Shown: positions 35,612 through 47,715, numbered from the stretch's first letter. The stretch: 64,000 nucleotides of DNA from Reyranella sp. (GCF_017305915.1 NZ_JAFKJN010000014.1:1-64000); one strand, 5' to 3'. Translations and numbers: made by a program. Notes: generated by a model from the letters alone, not told the origin.

Positions 35612-36331
35612 GTGGACCAACCGGCCACTCAGGGACCTATTTGCGCGCTCACGCTGCCGCAGCAGATTGCCGACCATCTCGGCCATCGCATCATGAATGG
35701 CGAGCTGCCGCCGGGCAGCCGCCTGAAAGAAGAGGAATTCGCCGAGACCTACACCGTGAGCCGCGGGCCGGTCCGCGAGGCCTTCCGCCTGCTCGAGCGC
35801 CGTGGCTTCGTCGAGATCGTGCCGCGCCACGGCGCCCGCGTCCGGGTGTTCGATCCGGCCGATCTCGCCGGCCTGTTCAGCACCCGCGCCGTCCTGTTCG
35901 GGCTGGCTGCGCGCCAGGCCGCCGAGCGGGGCGCGCCGGCCGAGCTGATCGAGCAGCTCGCGTCGCAGGTCGCGCGGCTTCGGCACTCGGCCGAGACCAT
36001 GGAGATCAGTCCGAGCGAGCACGCCACCATCGCCGGCGACAGCCAGCACCTGATCGCGCGCTTCGCGGCCAATCGGCCGCTCTTGAAGATGCTGGAGGAG
36101 ATGACCAGCCGCGCGCTGTGGCGCATGGCCTGGCGCGACACGCCGCTCGATTTCAAGACGCAGGCCCGCCGCCGGCAGTCGGCGCGCTTCTGGAGCGATC
36201 TGTTGAAGGCGATCGAGGCAGGCGACGCCGCCGAGGCCGAGCGCATCGCGCGGGCGCTGCTCGAGGCCTCGCGCGACCACATGATCCCCGCCATGGCCAG
36301 CCGGCGCGCCCTGTCGGCGGCGGCCGAGTGA
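35612..36331 (+). CDS. GntR-family (FCD subgroup) transcriptional regulator
   Basis: 239 residues. The N-terminal winged helix is PQQIADHLGHRIMNGELPPGSRLKEEEFAETYTVSRGPVREAFRLLERRGFVEIVPRHGARV; the C-terminal all-helical FCD ligand domain runs from about residue 85 on. These regulators respond to carboxylic acids or amino-acid derivatives. GTG at 35612 is chosen because GGGAGG lies six to eight bases upstream; an open frame to 35525 adds a non-homologous N-terminus. One base separates its stop from dppB1, so it probably autoregulates the transporter operon. Confidence 0.88.
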   Translation: MDQPATQGPICALTLPQQIADHLGHRIMNGELPPGSRLKEEEFAETYTVSRGPVREAFRLLERRGFVEIVPRHGARVRVFDPADLAGLFSTRAVLFGLAARQAAERGAPAELIEQLASQVARLRHSAETMEISPSEHATIAGDSQHLIARFAANRPLLKMLEEMTSRALWRMAWRDTPLDFKTQARRRQSARFWSDLLKAIEAGDAAEAERIARALLEASRDHMIPAMASRRALSAAAE

Positions 36332-36332
36332 G

Positions 36333-37289
36333 ATGCAGGCCTATATCATCCGCCGCCTGCTGGCGCTGATCCCGACGCTGTTCTTCGCGAGCGTCATCGT
36401 CTTCGTCACCGTGCGCATGATCCCGGGCGACGTCATCGACCTGATGCTCAGCCAGAACGACATCGCCGCCGCCAAGATGGGCCGCGAGCAGCTCGAGAAG
36501 GCGCTGGGCTTCGATACGCCGATGTGGATCCAGTACTTCAAGTGGATCGGCGGCATCCTGGTGCACGGCGATTTCGGCCGCTCGCTGTGGCAGAACACGC
36601 CGGTCGGCGAGCAGCTTCTCGCCCGTCTGCCGATCACCTTCGAGCTCGGCCTGATGGCGCTGGTGTTCGGCCTGCTGATCGCCATCCCGATCGGCGTCTA
36701 TTCGGCGGTGCGCCAGGACACCGGCGGCGATTACCTGGCGCGCTCCTTCTCGATCCTCATGCTCGCCGTGCCGTCGTTCTGGATCGGCACCATGGTGATG
36801 GTGTTCCCGTCGATCTGGTGGGGCTGGTCACCGCCGATGCGGTTCGTGTCGTTCGCCGCCGATCCGCTCGGCAACCTCGGCCAGATGATCACGCCCGCGA
36901 TCATCCTGGGCTTCGGCCTGTCGGCGCTCACCATGCGTCTCACGCGCACCATGATGCTCGAGGTGCTGCGCCAGGATTTCATCCGCACTGCCTGGGCCAA
37001 GGGCCTCGGCGAGGACCTGGTGGTGATGCGCCATGCCTTGCGCAACGCCCTCATCCCGGTGGTGACGCTGATCGGCCTGCAGGCACCGCTGCTGATCGGC
37101 GGCGCGCTGATCATGGAGCAGATCTTCGTCATTCCCGGCATGGGCCTGCTGCTGCTCGATGCGGTGAGCCAGCGCGACTATCCGATCATTACCGGCGTGT
37201 TCCTGATCGTCGGCGTGGCGGTGATGGTCATCAATCTGATCGTCGATCTCAGCTACGGCCTGCTCGATCCCAAGGTGAGATACCGCTGA
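36333..37289 (+). CDS. Peptide/nickel-type ABC importer permease 1 (DppB/OppB family)
   Basis: 318 residues, six transmembrane helices. It opens YIIRRLLALIPTLFFASVIVFVTVRMIPGD, the DppB signature, and carries the EAA cytoplasmic loop (FIRTAWAKGLGEDLVVMRHALRNALIPVVTLIG) for contact with the ATPases. It pairs with the DppC protein that follows to form the channel. First transporter gene after the regulator; its stop overlaps the next ATG by one base (TGATG). Confidence 0.93.
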   Translation: MQAYIIRRLLALIPTLFFASVIVFVTVRMIPGDVIDLMLSQNDIAAAKMGREQLEKALGFDTPMWIQYFKWIGGILVHGDFGRSLWQNTPVGEQLLARLPITFELGLMALVFGLLIAIPIGVYSAVRQDTGGDYLARSFSILMLAVPSFWIGTMVMVFPSIWWGWSPPMRFVSFAADPLGNLGQMITPAIILGFGLSALTMRLTRTMMLEVLRQDFIRTAWAKGLGEDLVVMRHALRNALIPVVTLIGLQAPLLIGGALIMEQIFVIPGMGLLLLDAVSQRDYPIITGVFLIVGVAVMVINLIVDLSYGLLDPKVRYR

Positions 37290-38194
37290 TGGCCACCATC
37301 GCCGACCCGGCCGTCACCGCCGCCGCGGCCCCGCGCCGGCCCAGGAGCGGCCTGCTGCATTTCATCGGCCGGCTGTTCCGCGAGAAGCCGCTGGGTGCGG
37401 TATGCGCGGTGATCTTCGTGCTGTTCCTGCTGTGCGGCATCTTCGCCGACGTGCTGGCACCCTATGGCTACAACCAGATCAGCCCGCTCAACCGGCTCAA
37501 GCCGCCATCCATGAAGTGGCCGTTCGGCACCGACAATCTCGGCCGCGACATGCTCTCGCGCTGCATCTACGGCGCGCAGCTTTCGGTGATCATCGGCTTC
37601 TGCGCTGCCGGCATCGCCACGGTCATCTCGATCGTGCTCGGCATCGTGTCGGGCTATCTCGGCGGCAAGTTCGACCTCATCGTGCAGCGCTTCGTCGATG
37701 CCTGGATGAGCTTTCCCGACCTCATCATCCTGATCGTCGTGGTCTCGGTGGTCGGGCCGGGCATGGTCCAGATCATCTGCACGCTGGGCCTGCTGCTCGG
37801 CATCGCAGGCTCGCGCATCATTCGCGGCGCCGTCGTCTCGGTGCGCGAGAACATGTACGTGCACGCCGCGCAATCGACCGGCGCCTCGACCTTCCGCGTG
37901 CTGTGGCGCCACATCCTGCCCAACGTCATGGCGCCGGTGATCGTGCTCTTCACCACGCGCGTCGGCACGGTGATCCTGGCCGAGTCGGGCCTGTCTTTCC
38001 TCGGCCTCGGCGTGCCGCCGCCGGCGCCGACCTGGGGCGGGCTGCTGTCGGGCAGCGGCCGCACCTACATGCTGCAGGGGCCGTGGCTCGCGCTGGCGCC
38101 GGGCCTCTGCCTCACCGTCGTGGTCTACGCCACCAACATGTTCGGCGACGCGCTGCGCGACCTGCTCGATCCGCGCATGCGGGACTCGCGATGA
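37289..38194 (+). CDS. Peptide/nickel-type ABC importer permease 1 (DppC/OppC family)
   Basis: 301 residues with an N-terminal OppC_N-type segment (FREKPLGAVCAVIFVLFLLCGIFADVLAPYG), the marker FGTDNLGRDMLSRCIYGAQLS, and the EAA loop (YVHAAQSTGASTFRVLWRHILPNVMAPVIV). It ends with GLSFLGLGVPPPAPTWG, which is nearly invariant in DppC proteins. Start codon coupled to dppB1. The binding-protein gene follows after 17 bases. Confidence 0.93.
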   Translation: MATIADPAVTAAAAPRRPRSGLLHFIGRLFREKPLGAVCAVIFVLFLLCGIFADVLAPYGYNQISPLNRLKPPSMKWPFGTDNLGRDMLSRCIYGAQLSVIIGFCAAGIATVISIVLGIVSGYLGGKFDLIVQRFVDAWMSFPDLIILIVVVSVVGPGMVQIICTLGLLLGIAGSRIIRGAVVSVRENMYVHAAQSTGASTFRVLWRHILPNVMAPVIVLFTTRVGTVILAESGLSFLGLGVPPPAPTWGGLLSGSGRTYMLQGPWLALAPGLCLTVVVYATNMFGDALRDLLDPRMRDSR

Positions 38195-38211
38195 CAAAAG
38201 GGAGGGAAATC

Positions 38212-39900
38212 ATGCGCAAACTGAAGCTCGCCTTGCTGGGCGCGGTGCTCGCCGCGTCGCCGGCGCTTGCCGAGACGCCGCAAGAGAAGCCGAAATACGG
38301 CGGCTCGCTCGAGATCGGCACGGTCTATGTGACCCTGTCCGCCTTGTCGTTCGATCCCGCCGACTGGAACTGGAAGCTCAACCACGACACCGGCCTGTTC
38401 TACGAGCAGCTCTTCGCCGCCGACCTCTCCAAGAGCAAGCAGCGTGGCGGCAAGCACCCGTTCTACGCCGACGCCTGGCTGCCGTCCGACGCGATCCGCG
38501 GCGAGCTGGTCGAGAGCTGGAAGTGGGACGAGAATCCGCTGCGCGTCACCATGAAGGTGCGCCAGGGCGTGATGTTCCCCGAGAAGCCCGGCGTCATGCA
38601 GAAGCGCGAGCTGACGGCCGACGACATCGTCTTCGCCTACACCCGCCTCAGCACCAGCCCGAAGAAGATCGCGGGCTATTTCGACCATGTCGAGAAGGTC
38701 GAGGCGACCGACAAGCACACCGTGGTGTTCACCTTCAAATACTACAACGCCGAATGGGACTACCGCTTCGGCTGGGGCTACTACTCGACGATCACGCCCA
38801 AGGAAGTGGCCGACGCCGGCGCCACCAACTGGAAGAACGTCAACGGCACCGGCCCGTACATGCTGACCGACTTCGTCCAGGGCAGCTCGAACACCTACAC
38901 CAAGAACCCCGACTACTGGGACAAGGAGACGGTCGGCGGCACCGAGTACAAGCTGCCCTTCATCGACAAGATCACCTATCGCACCATCAAGGACGAGGCG
39001 ACCTTCCTGACGGCGCTGCGCACCGCCAAGCTCGACATGCTGGAATCGATCCGCTGGAGCGCCGCCGACGACCTCAAGAAGAGCACGCCGCAGCTCAAAT
39101 GGTCGCGCTGGCTGTCGATGTCCGGCACCTTCCTGTCGATGCGCGTCGACACCAAGCCGTTCGACGACATCCGCGTCCGCCGCGCCCTCAACATGGCGGT
39201 CAACAAGAAGGAGATCGTGCAGGCCTACTACGGCGGCAACGCCGAGCTGTTCGCCTATCCGCAACATCCCGACTATCTCGGCTACTTCGAGCCGCTCGAC
39301 GCGATGCCCGACTCGGTGAAGGAGCTGTTCACCTACGATCCCGACAAGGCGAAGAAGCTGCTGGCCGAGGCGGGGTACCCGAAGGGCTTCAGCTTCAAGG
39401 TCCAGGTCTGCTCCTGCAGCCCCGACCACATGGACCTGCTGCCGCTGGTCGCCGCCTACCTCGAGCAGGTCGGCGTCAAGCTCGAGATCCAGCCAATGGA
39501 GTACGCCGCCTTCCTGTCGGCGATGACCACCAAGACGGTGGCGCCCGGCTACTTCATGAACAACGGCCACACCAACCCGACGACGACGATCCGCAAGAGC
39601 TTCGTCACCAAGGAGGTGTGGAACCCGTCGCAATACGCCGACCCGGCGCTCGATAAGAAGGTCGCCGACATGTACCGGGAGCGCGACGAGGCCAAGCGCC
39701 AGGTCATGATCAAGGAGATGACGCGCGAGATCCTCGACAAGGCGCCGTACATCTGGCTGCCGACGCCGTACATCTATACGGCGTGGTGGCCGTGGGTGAA
39801 GGGCTACAACGGCGAGCTGCGTGCCGGCGCGGTGCGGCCGGGCCCGATCTACGCCCGCCTGTGGGTCGACCAGGAGCTCAAGAAGAAGATGGGGCATTGA
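38212..39900 (+). CDS. ABC importer periplasmic solute-binding protein 1 (SBP family 5)
   Basis: 562 residues with a cleavable signal (MRKLKLALLGAVLAASPALA) and the extracellular family-5 fold (KYGGSLEIG, ELTADDIVFAYTRL, NGTGPYMLTDF, NPDYWD, RRALNMAVNKKEIV). It captures the ligand of the first importer. The N-terminal part is longer than average, with an insertion around KHPFYADAWLPSDAIRG, as in binding proteins for larger or unusual solutes. GGGAGGG precedes the ATG. It is followed directly by a palindromic repeat, before the ATPase genes. Confidence 0.92.
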   Translation: MRKLKLALLGAVLAASPALAETPQEKPKYGGSLEIGTVYVTLSALSFDPADWNWKLNHDTGLFYEQLFAADLSKSKQRGGKHPFYADAWLPSDAIRGELVESWKWDENPLRVTMKVRQGVMFPEKPGVMQKRELTADDIVFAYTRLSTSPKKIAGYFDHVEKVEATDKHTVVFTFKYYNAEWDYRFGWGYYSTITPKEVADAGATNWKNVNGTGPYMLTDFVQGSSNTYTKNPDYWDKETVGGTEYKLPFIDKITYRTIKDEATFLTALRTAKLDMLESIRWSAADDLKKSTPQLKWSRWLSMSGTFLSMRVDTKPFDDIRVRRALNMAVNKKEIVQAYYGGNAELFAYPQHPDYLGYFEPLDAMPDSVKELFTYDPDKAKKLLAEAGYPKGFSFKVQVCSCSPDHMDLLPLVAAYLEQVGVKLEIQPMEYAAFLSAMTTKTVAPGYFMNNGHTNPTTTIRKSFVTKEVWNPSQYADPALDKKVADMYRERDEAKRQVMIKEMTREILDKAPYIWLPTPYIYTAWWPWVKGYNGELRAGAVRPGPIYARLWVDQELKKKMGH

Positions 39901-39919
39901 TGGGCGGCGCGCGCCTTCT

Positions 39920-40014
39920 TGTCATCCTGAGCGAAGCGAAGGATCTCATGGCGATTGCCAGCGGCAAGCCTGCTGAAGCGGCGATGAGGTCCTTCGCTGA
40001 CGCTCGGGACGACA
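39920..40014. repeat. TCATCCTGAG-type palindromic repeat, copy 2
   Basis: Imperfect arms of about 30 bases pair TGTCATCCTGAGCGAAGCG.. (39920-39949) with ..CGCTGACGCTCGGGACGACA (39984-40014) around a 34-base centre. It fills the gap between the binding-protein gene and the first ATPase gene of importer 1, ending ten bases before the dppD1 start. In RNA it would form one long hairpin able to protect the upstream message from 3' exonucleases or to reduce read-through. Confidence 0.85.
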
Positions 40015-40024
40015 GAGGCACCCC

Positions 40025-41981
<1,957 letters not shown>

Positions 41982-42009
41982 TAGAGTGGCCAAAACGGGA
42001 GGAACGACG

Positions 42010-43533
42010 ATGAAGACGATGTTCAGGGCCATTGCGCTCGCGGCCTCCGCCGCGGTCCTCGCCGGTGCGCCGGCGCTGGCGCAGAAGAAGGGCGGCACGC
42101 TCACGGTCGGGCTGGAGCTCGACATCCCGGGCTTCGATCCGCTGAAGGTCGGCGTCTACGACACCTCGCAGAATATCGCCGCCGCCCTGCTGCTGGAGAC
42201 GCTGGTCAAGCTCGACGAGAACGGCAAGGCGGCGCCCGGCCTCGCGGCATCCTGGTCGCATTCCGACGACTTCAAGACCTGGACCTTCAAGCTCAGGCCC
42301 GATGTGAAGTTCCACGACGGCACGCCCTTCAATGCTGCGGCGGTGAAGTGGAACTTCGACCGCCAGAAGGATCCCAAGAACAACTGCCGCTGCGCTTTCT
42401 ATATCGCCGGCACGCTGGCCGTTGAGGCGCCGGACGACCTGACGGTCGTCTACAAGCTCAAGGACCCGGCGGTGAACTTCCCAGTGCTGCTGAGCCGGCC
42501 CGACCAGAACAGTACCATCCATTCGCCGTCGGCGATCCAGGCCAAGGGCGACGACTACAACCGCAACCTGGTCGGCACCGGCCCGTTCGTGCTGAAGTCG
42601 TGGACCGCCGGCGACCGCATGGTGGTCGAGCGCAATCCCACCTACTGGGACAAGGACAAGATCTCCCTCGACCGCGTCGTGCTGCGGCCGCTGCCCGATT
42701 CGCAGTCGCGCTTCGCCAGCCTCAAGTCGGGCGAGACCGACCTGCTGTGGGCCGACGAGTTCGAGGCCGACAACATCGAGCGCGCCAGGAAGGACCCGGC
42801 CCTGCAGGTCCTGACCTATGCCGGCTCTGGCGCGGCGGTGAGCCTCTTCAACACCAAGGTCGAGCCGTTCGACGACGTGCGCGTGCGCCAGGCGCTGGTG
42901 ATGGCGCTCGACCGCAAGAAGATGTCGATGGCGATCACCAACGGCCTCTCCCGTCCGGCCAGCAACCCCTACGGCGACGGCTCGTGGGTCAAGTGCAAGG
43001 ACGACGGCGCGCTGCCGGAGGACCCGAAGAAGGCCGCGGCGCTGATCAAGGAGTACGGCAAGCCGGTCAAGTTCAAGATGCTGTTCACCGCGACGCCGCG
43101 CGGCCGCGCCAACGGCCAGGTGCTGCAGCAGCTCTGGAAGAACGTCGGCGCCGAGATGGAGATCGAGCAGGTCGACCAGGCGACGATCCCGGCGCGCGCC
43201 TTCCAGCGCAAGTTCGACGTCACGCCGTGGCGCATCGTCGACTTCCCCGATCCCGACGTGCAGATGTTCGCCAACTTCTACAGCAAGAGCCCGCTCAACC
43301 TGGCGAGCTTCACCAATGCCGATCTCGACAAGGCGCTCGAAGCCGCGCGCATGACGGCCGACGAGGCCAAGCGCACCGAAGCCTATTGCGAGGCCAGCCG
43401 CCTCATCAACCAGAACGCCACGTGGTTCTTCACCTTCCAGAACACCTACTACGCGATGGCCAAGGCCAAGGTGAAGGGCGTGCCGAAGCTCTACGGCGGC
43501 GTGATCGACGTCTCGCACGCCTGGCTGGAGTAG
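42010..43533 (+). CDS. ABC importer periplasmic solute-binding protein 2 (SBP family 5)
   Basis: 507 residues with signal MKTMFRAIALAASAAVLAGAPALA and family-5 motifs (GGTLTVGLELDIPGFDP, VKFHDGTPFNAAAVKWNFDR, NLVGTGPFVLKSW, RNPTYWDKD, VRQALVMALDR). It is only distantly similar to binding protein 1, so the two importers should recognise different solutes. The CRCAF pair near residue 130 is unusual. GGGAGGAAC precedes the ATG. A palindromic repeat follows its stop. Confidence 0.92.
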   Translation: MKTMFRAIALAASAAVLAGAPALAQKKGGTLTVGLELDIPGFDPLKVGVYDTSQNIAAALLLETLVKLDENGKAAPGLAASWSHSDDFKTWTFKLRPDVKFHDGTPFNAAAVKWNFDRQKDPKNNCRCAFYIAGTLAVEAPDDLTVVYKLKDPAVNFPVLLSRPDQNSTIHSPSAIQAKGDDYNRNLVGTGPFVLKSWTAGDRMVVERNPTYWDKDKISLDRVVLRPLPDSQSRFASLKSGETDLLWADEFEADNIERARKDPALQVLTYAGSGAAVSLFNTKVEPFDDVRVRQALVMALDRKKMSMAITNGLSRPASNPYGDGSWVKCKDDGALPEDPKKAAALIKEYGKPVKFKMLFTATPRGRANGQVLQQLWKNVGAEMEIEQVDQATIPARAFQRKFDVTPWRIVDFPDPDVQMFANFYSKSPLNLASFTNADLDKALEAARMTADEAKRTEAYCEASRLINQNATWFFTFQNTYYAMAKAKVKGVPKLYGGVIDVSHAWLE

Positions 43534-43545
43534 TTGATGGCGCAC

Positions 43546-43655
43546 CACCTCATCCTGAGGAGCGCCCGCAGGGCGCATCTCGAAGGATGGGCCACATCAC
43601 CGGTGTATCCACCCTTCGAGACGCCGCGCGACGCGCGGCTCCTCAGGGTGAGGTG
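43546..43655. repeat. TCATCCTGAG-type palindromic repeat, copy 3
   Basis: Arms of about 45 bases: CACCTCATCCTGAGGAGCGC.. (43546-43590) against ..GCGGCTCCTCAGGGTGAGGTG (43611-43655), with internal GCGCCC/GGGCGC stems. It starts 13 bases after the second binding-protein gene. Its last bases (AGGTGA) are also the probable ribosome site for dppB2 at 43661, so the folded arm would hide that site. Confidence 0.87.
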
Positions 43656-43660
43656 ATCGC

Positions 43661-44611
43661 ATGGCCAAGTTCATCGGCCGGCGGCTGCTCTATCTGCTGC
43701 CGGTCCTGCTCGCCGTCACGCTGCTCACCTTCCTGATCGCCTCGCTGCTGCCGGGCGATCTCGCCATCACCCTGCTGGGCGACCAGGCGACGCCGGAGAA
43801 GGTCGAGGCGCTGCGCGCCCAGATGGGCCTCGATCTGCCGATCTGGCAGCGCTACCTGCTGTGGCTGTGGGACGTCCTGCACGGCGACCTCGGCCGCTCC
43901 TTCCGCACCGGCGAGACCGTGCTCGCCGCCGTCGCCGACCGCCTGCCGGTCTCGCTCGAGCTGATGGTGATGGCCGAGGTGACGGCGCTGCTGATCGCCA
44001 TCCCGCTCGCCATCCTGTGCGCGGTCAAGAGCGGCAGCGCCACCGACCGCTTCCTGACGGGCTTGGCCTTCGGCAAGCTGTCGCTGCCGCCGTTCATGGT
44101 GGCGATCCTGCTGATCTACCTGTTCGCGGTGTCGCTCAACCTGCTGCCGGCCACCGGCTGGATCCCGTTCGCCGAGGACCCGATCGCCAACCTGCGCAGC
44201 TTCGTGCTGCCGGCGCTGACGCTGGCGATCGCCGAATGGCCGGTGCTGATGCGGGTGCTGCGCTCCGACATGATCGCCACCCTGCAGGAAGACTATATCG
44301 CCATGGCCAAGGCCAAGGGGCTGCGGCCGGCCCGCATCCTGCTGGTGCATGCGCTGAAGCCCTCGTCGCTCACCCTGGTGACGGTGACCGGCATCAACAT
44401 CGGCCGCCTGATCGGCGGCGCGCTGATCGTCGAGGTGATCTTCGCCCTGCCGGGCATCGGCCGGCTGCTGGTCGGCGCGATCTACGCCCGCGATTTCATC
44501 ATCCTGCAGGGCGCCGTGCTGTTCGTCGCCGTCGGCTTCGTGATGGTGAACTTCGTCGTCGACATGCTCTACGCCGTCCTCGATCCCAGGATTCGCCATG
44601 GCCGTGCGTGA
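43661..44611 (+). CDS. Peptide/nickel-type ABC importer permease 2 (DppB family)
   Basis: 316 residues, six helices: FIGRRLLYLLPVLLAVTLLTFLIASLLPGD at the N-terminus, FRTGETVLAAVADRLPVSLELM, and an EAA loop (DYIAMAKAKGLRPARILLVHALKPSSLTLVTV). Partner of the DppC-type gene that follows, whose start lies 14 bases inside this gene. Low similarity to the importer-1 permease argues against a recent duplication of the whole cluster. Confidence 0.93.
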   Translation: MAKFIGRRLLYLLPVLLAVTLLTFLIASLLPGDLAITLLGDQATPEKVEALRAQMGLDLPIWQRYLLWLWDVLHGDLGRSFRTGETVLAAVADRLPVSLELMVMAEVTALLIAIPLAILCAVKSGSATDRFLTGLAFGKLSLPPFMVAILLIYLFAVSLNLLPATGWIPFAEDPIANLRSFVLPALTLAIAEWPVLMRVLRSDMIATLQEDYIAMAKAKGLRPARILLVHALKPSSLTLVTVTGINIGRLIGGALIVEVIFALPGIGRLLVGAIYARDFIILQGAVLFVAVGFVMVNFVVDMLYAVLDPRIRHGRA

Positions 44612-45482
44612 GGTGGCCGCGCTCGACGTCGGCGTCGACACTTCGGCTGTGACGCCGGTGCGCCGGCAGCGGCGCCTCGGCGGGCTGTTCGTCGCCTCGG
44701 TGATCTGGATCGCGCTGGTGGGATTGGGCGCGATCTTCGCCGGCCTGCTGCCGATCCCGAGCCCCACCGAGATGGACATGCTGGGCAAGCGCGCGCTGCC
44801 CAGCGCCGAGCACTGGCTGGGCAACGACGTGCTCGGCCGCGACGTGTTCTCGCGGCTGATCTATGGCGGCCGCATCTCGCTCACCGTCGGCCTGCTGGCG
44901 CCGGTGATCGGCGTCACGGTCGGCGGCGCGCTCGGCATGCTGGCGGGTTACTTCCGCGGCCGCTTCGAGACCATCGTCACCGGCGGCGTCGACGTGCTGC
45001 TGGCCTTCCCGCCGCTGGTGTTCGCGCTCGCCGTCACCGCCTATCTCGGCCAGTCGATCCTCAACATCACCCTGGTGATCGGCATCCTCGGCATCCCGGC
45101 CTTCACCCGCGTGGCGCGCGCCGTGACGCTGTCGCTGAGCGAGCGCGAGTTCGTGACCGCGGCGCGGGCGCTCGGCGCCACCCACAGCCGCATCCTGCTG
45201 CGCGAGCTCCTGCCCAACGTCGCGCTGCCGCTGGTCGCCTTCTTCCTGCTGGGCGTCGCCGTGACCATCGTGGTCGAGGGCGCGCTCTCCTTCCTCGGCC
45301 TCGGCGTGCCGCCGCCGGCGCCGTCCTGGGGCAGCATGATCGGCGAGGGCCGCGAGAGCCTCGACATCGCGCCGTGGCTCGCCTTCCTGCCGGCGATCTT
45401 CATGTTCCTGACCGTGCTCGCCTTCAACGTGATCGGCGACACCCTGCGGGCGCTGACCGATCCGAGGCCCGGAGCTTTGTGA
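44598..45482 (+). CDS. Peptide/nickel-type ABC importer permease 2 (DppC family)
   Basis: 294 residues with LGGLFVASVIWIALVGLGAIFAGLLP, the motif WLGNDVLGRDVFSRLIYGGRISLTVG, the EAA loop (EFVTAARALGATHSRILLRELLPNVALPLV) and the GALSFLGLGVPPPAPSWG end signature. The first 25 residues are a hydrophilic cytoplasmic extension. Overlap with dppB2 implies coupled translation. Confidence 0.93.
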   Translation: MAVREVAALDVGVDTSAVTPVRRQRRLGGLFVASVIWIALVGLGAIFAGLLPIPSPTEMDMLGKRALPSAEHWLGNDVLGRDVFSRLIYGGRISLTVGLLAPVIGVTVGGALGMLAGYFRGRFETIVTGGVDVLLAFPPLVFALAVTAYLGQSILNITLVIGILGIPAFTRVARAVTLSLSEREFVTAARALGATHSRILLRELLPNVALPLVAFFLLGVAVTIVVEGALSFLGLGVPPPAPSWGSMIGEGRESLDIAPWLAFLPAIFMFLTVLAFNVIGDTLRALTDPRPGAL

Positions 45483-45495
45483 TGGTGGCATTGTA

Positions 45496-46460
<965 letters not shown>

Positions 46461-46464
<4 letters not shown>

Positions 46465-47414
46465 CCGCGCTGCTTTCGATCGAGAACCTCACCGTCGAGT
46501 ACGCGATCGGCGGCAAGACCCTGTCGGCGGTGAGCGGTGTCAGCCTGCAGGTCGGCCGCGGCGAGACCTTGGGGCTGGTGGGCGAATCGGGCTGCGGCAA
46601 GTCCACGCTCGGCCGCGCCGTGCTGCAGTTGCGCCGGCCGACGGCGGGCAAGGTCACCTTCGACGGCACCGAGCTCACCGGGATCGACGGCGAGGCGATG
46701 CGCCGGATGCGCCGCCGTCTGCAGTTGATCTTCCAGGACCCGATCGCCTCGCTCAATCCCAGACGGTGCGTCGGCGACATCGTCGCCGAGCCGCTGATCA
46801 TCGCCGGCATCAAGGACAAGGCCGAGCGGGCTGCCCGGGTGCGCGAGGTGCTGACCGCGGTCGGCCTCGACGCCGACCTGGTGACCGGCCGGCTGCCGCA
46901 CGAATTCTCGGGCGGCCAATGCCAGCGCATCAGCATCGCCCGGGCGCTGATCCTCGAGCCGCAATTCGTGATCTGCGACGAGCCGGTGTCGGCGCTCGAC
47001 GTCTCGATCCGCGCCCAGATCCTCAACCTGCTCGAGGACATGAAGCGGCGCTACGGCCTCACCCTGCTGTTCATCGCCCACGACCTCGCGGTGGTGAAGG
47101 CGGTGAGCGACCGCATCGCCGTGATGTATCTCGGCAAGCTCTGCGAGGTGGCGCCCTCCGAGCAGCTCTTCCGCCGGCCCGCGCACCCCTACACGGCGCT
47201 GCTGCTGGAAGCGATCCCGGTGCCCGACCCGACGGTGCGGCCCGCGGCCAACCTCGTGGTCGGCGAACCGCCGTCGCCGCTCGACCCGCCCTCCGGCTGC
47301 CGCTTCCGCACCCGCTGCCCGCGCGCCGACGCACGATGTGCGTCCGAGGTCCCGAAGCTGCGTGAGATAAACGCCGGCCAGTTCGTGGCCTGCCATCACC
47401 CGCTGACGAACTAG
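46461..47414 (+). CDS. Peptide/nickel-type ABC importer ATPase 2 (DppF family)
   Basis: 317 residues: Walker [11 protein letters not shown]-loop IFQDPIASLNPR, signature FSGGQCQRI (Cys in place of the usual Arg), Walker [16 protein letters not shown]-loop AHDLAVV, and C-terminal GCRFRTRCPRADARC. Last gene of the 14-kb plus-strand unit. The Cys in the signature helix is an uncommon substitution next to the ATP-sandwiching residues and is probably tolerated. Confidence 0.93.
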
Positions 47415-47425
47415 CGCATCGGAAC

Positions 47426-47447
47426 CTTCCCCATTCATATGGGGAGG
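47426..47447. repeat. CCCCAT/ATGGGG palindrome after dppF2
   Basis: CTTCCCCAT-tcat-ATGGGGAGG (one wobble pair) starts 12 bases after the dppF2 stop. It resembles the palindrome at 132-151 beside the IS110 tail. No U-run follows, so termination by the standard mechanism is doubtful; a dispersed short palindrome is equally likely. Confidence 0.5.
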
Positions 47448-47479
47448 GGGTCACTGGGGCTTATGACTCCTTGTGTGTT

Positions 47480-47715
47480 GGATCTCCGGCAGAATGGCGG
47501 AGCGGAAGGCGATCTAAATGGCGTTCCGCCGCCAGGCCTGAGTCCGTTGACCCCGCAGTTGGCATTCTGAGACGGAGCGAGGAACAGGCCCGGTGTCTTC
47601 CTGAACCCGAACGGTTGCTTGGGCGACGAGCCCGAACGCGCAAGGAAGGGAGCCGGAGGATGCGTATCGGTGATGGAAGGCGCGTGGGCGCCGCCCGGGA
47701 TCAAGCTCACAACTA
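47480..47715 (+). ncRNA. Unexplained structured non-coding region (candidate RNA)
   Basis: This is the core of a 362-base gap without a credible gene. On the plus strand three stems form in series. First, GGCGG-ag-CGGAA (47496-47507) pairs with TTCCG-CCGCC (47524-47533) around a 16-base loop. Second, CCGG (47590-47593) and CTTCCT (47597-47602) pair with AGGAAG (47643-47648) and CCGG (47653-47656). The second stem encloses an asymmetric internal loop and is capped by TTGGGC-gacga-GCCCGA. Third, GGCGC-gtgg-GCGCC lies at 47679-47692. The stem / internal loop / capped stem layout recalls IS110 bridge RNAs, and an IS110 tail lies at the left edge of the window. No transposase sequence is adjacent here. 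The open frames in it have no family likeness. The strand is uncertain. Confidence 0.35.

Noticed and set aside
47435..47710. A 91-codon minus-strand frame (ending PSDPLPI) in the gene-free stretch
   Set aside because: No family likeness, no ribosome site, and it coincides with stable stems; treated as non-coding structure.
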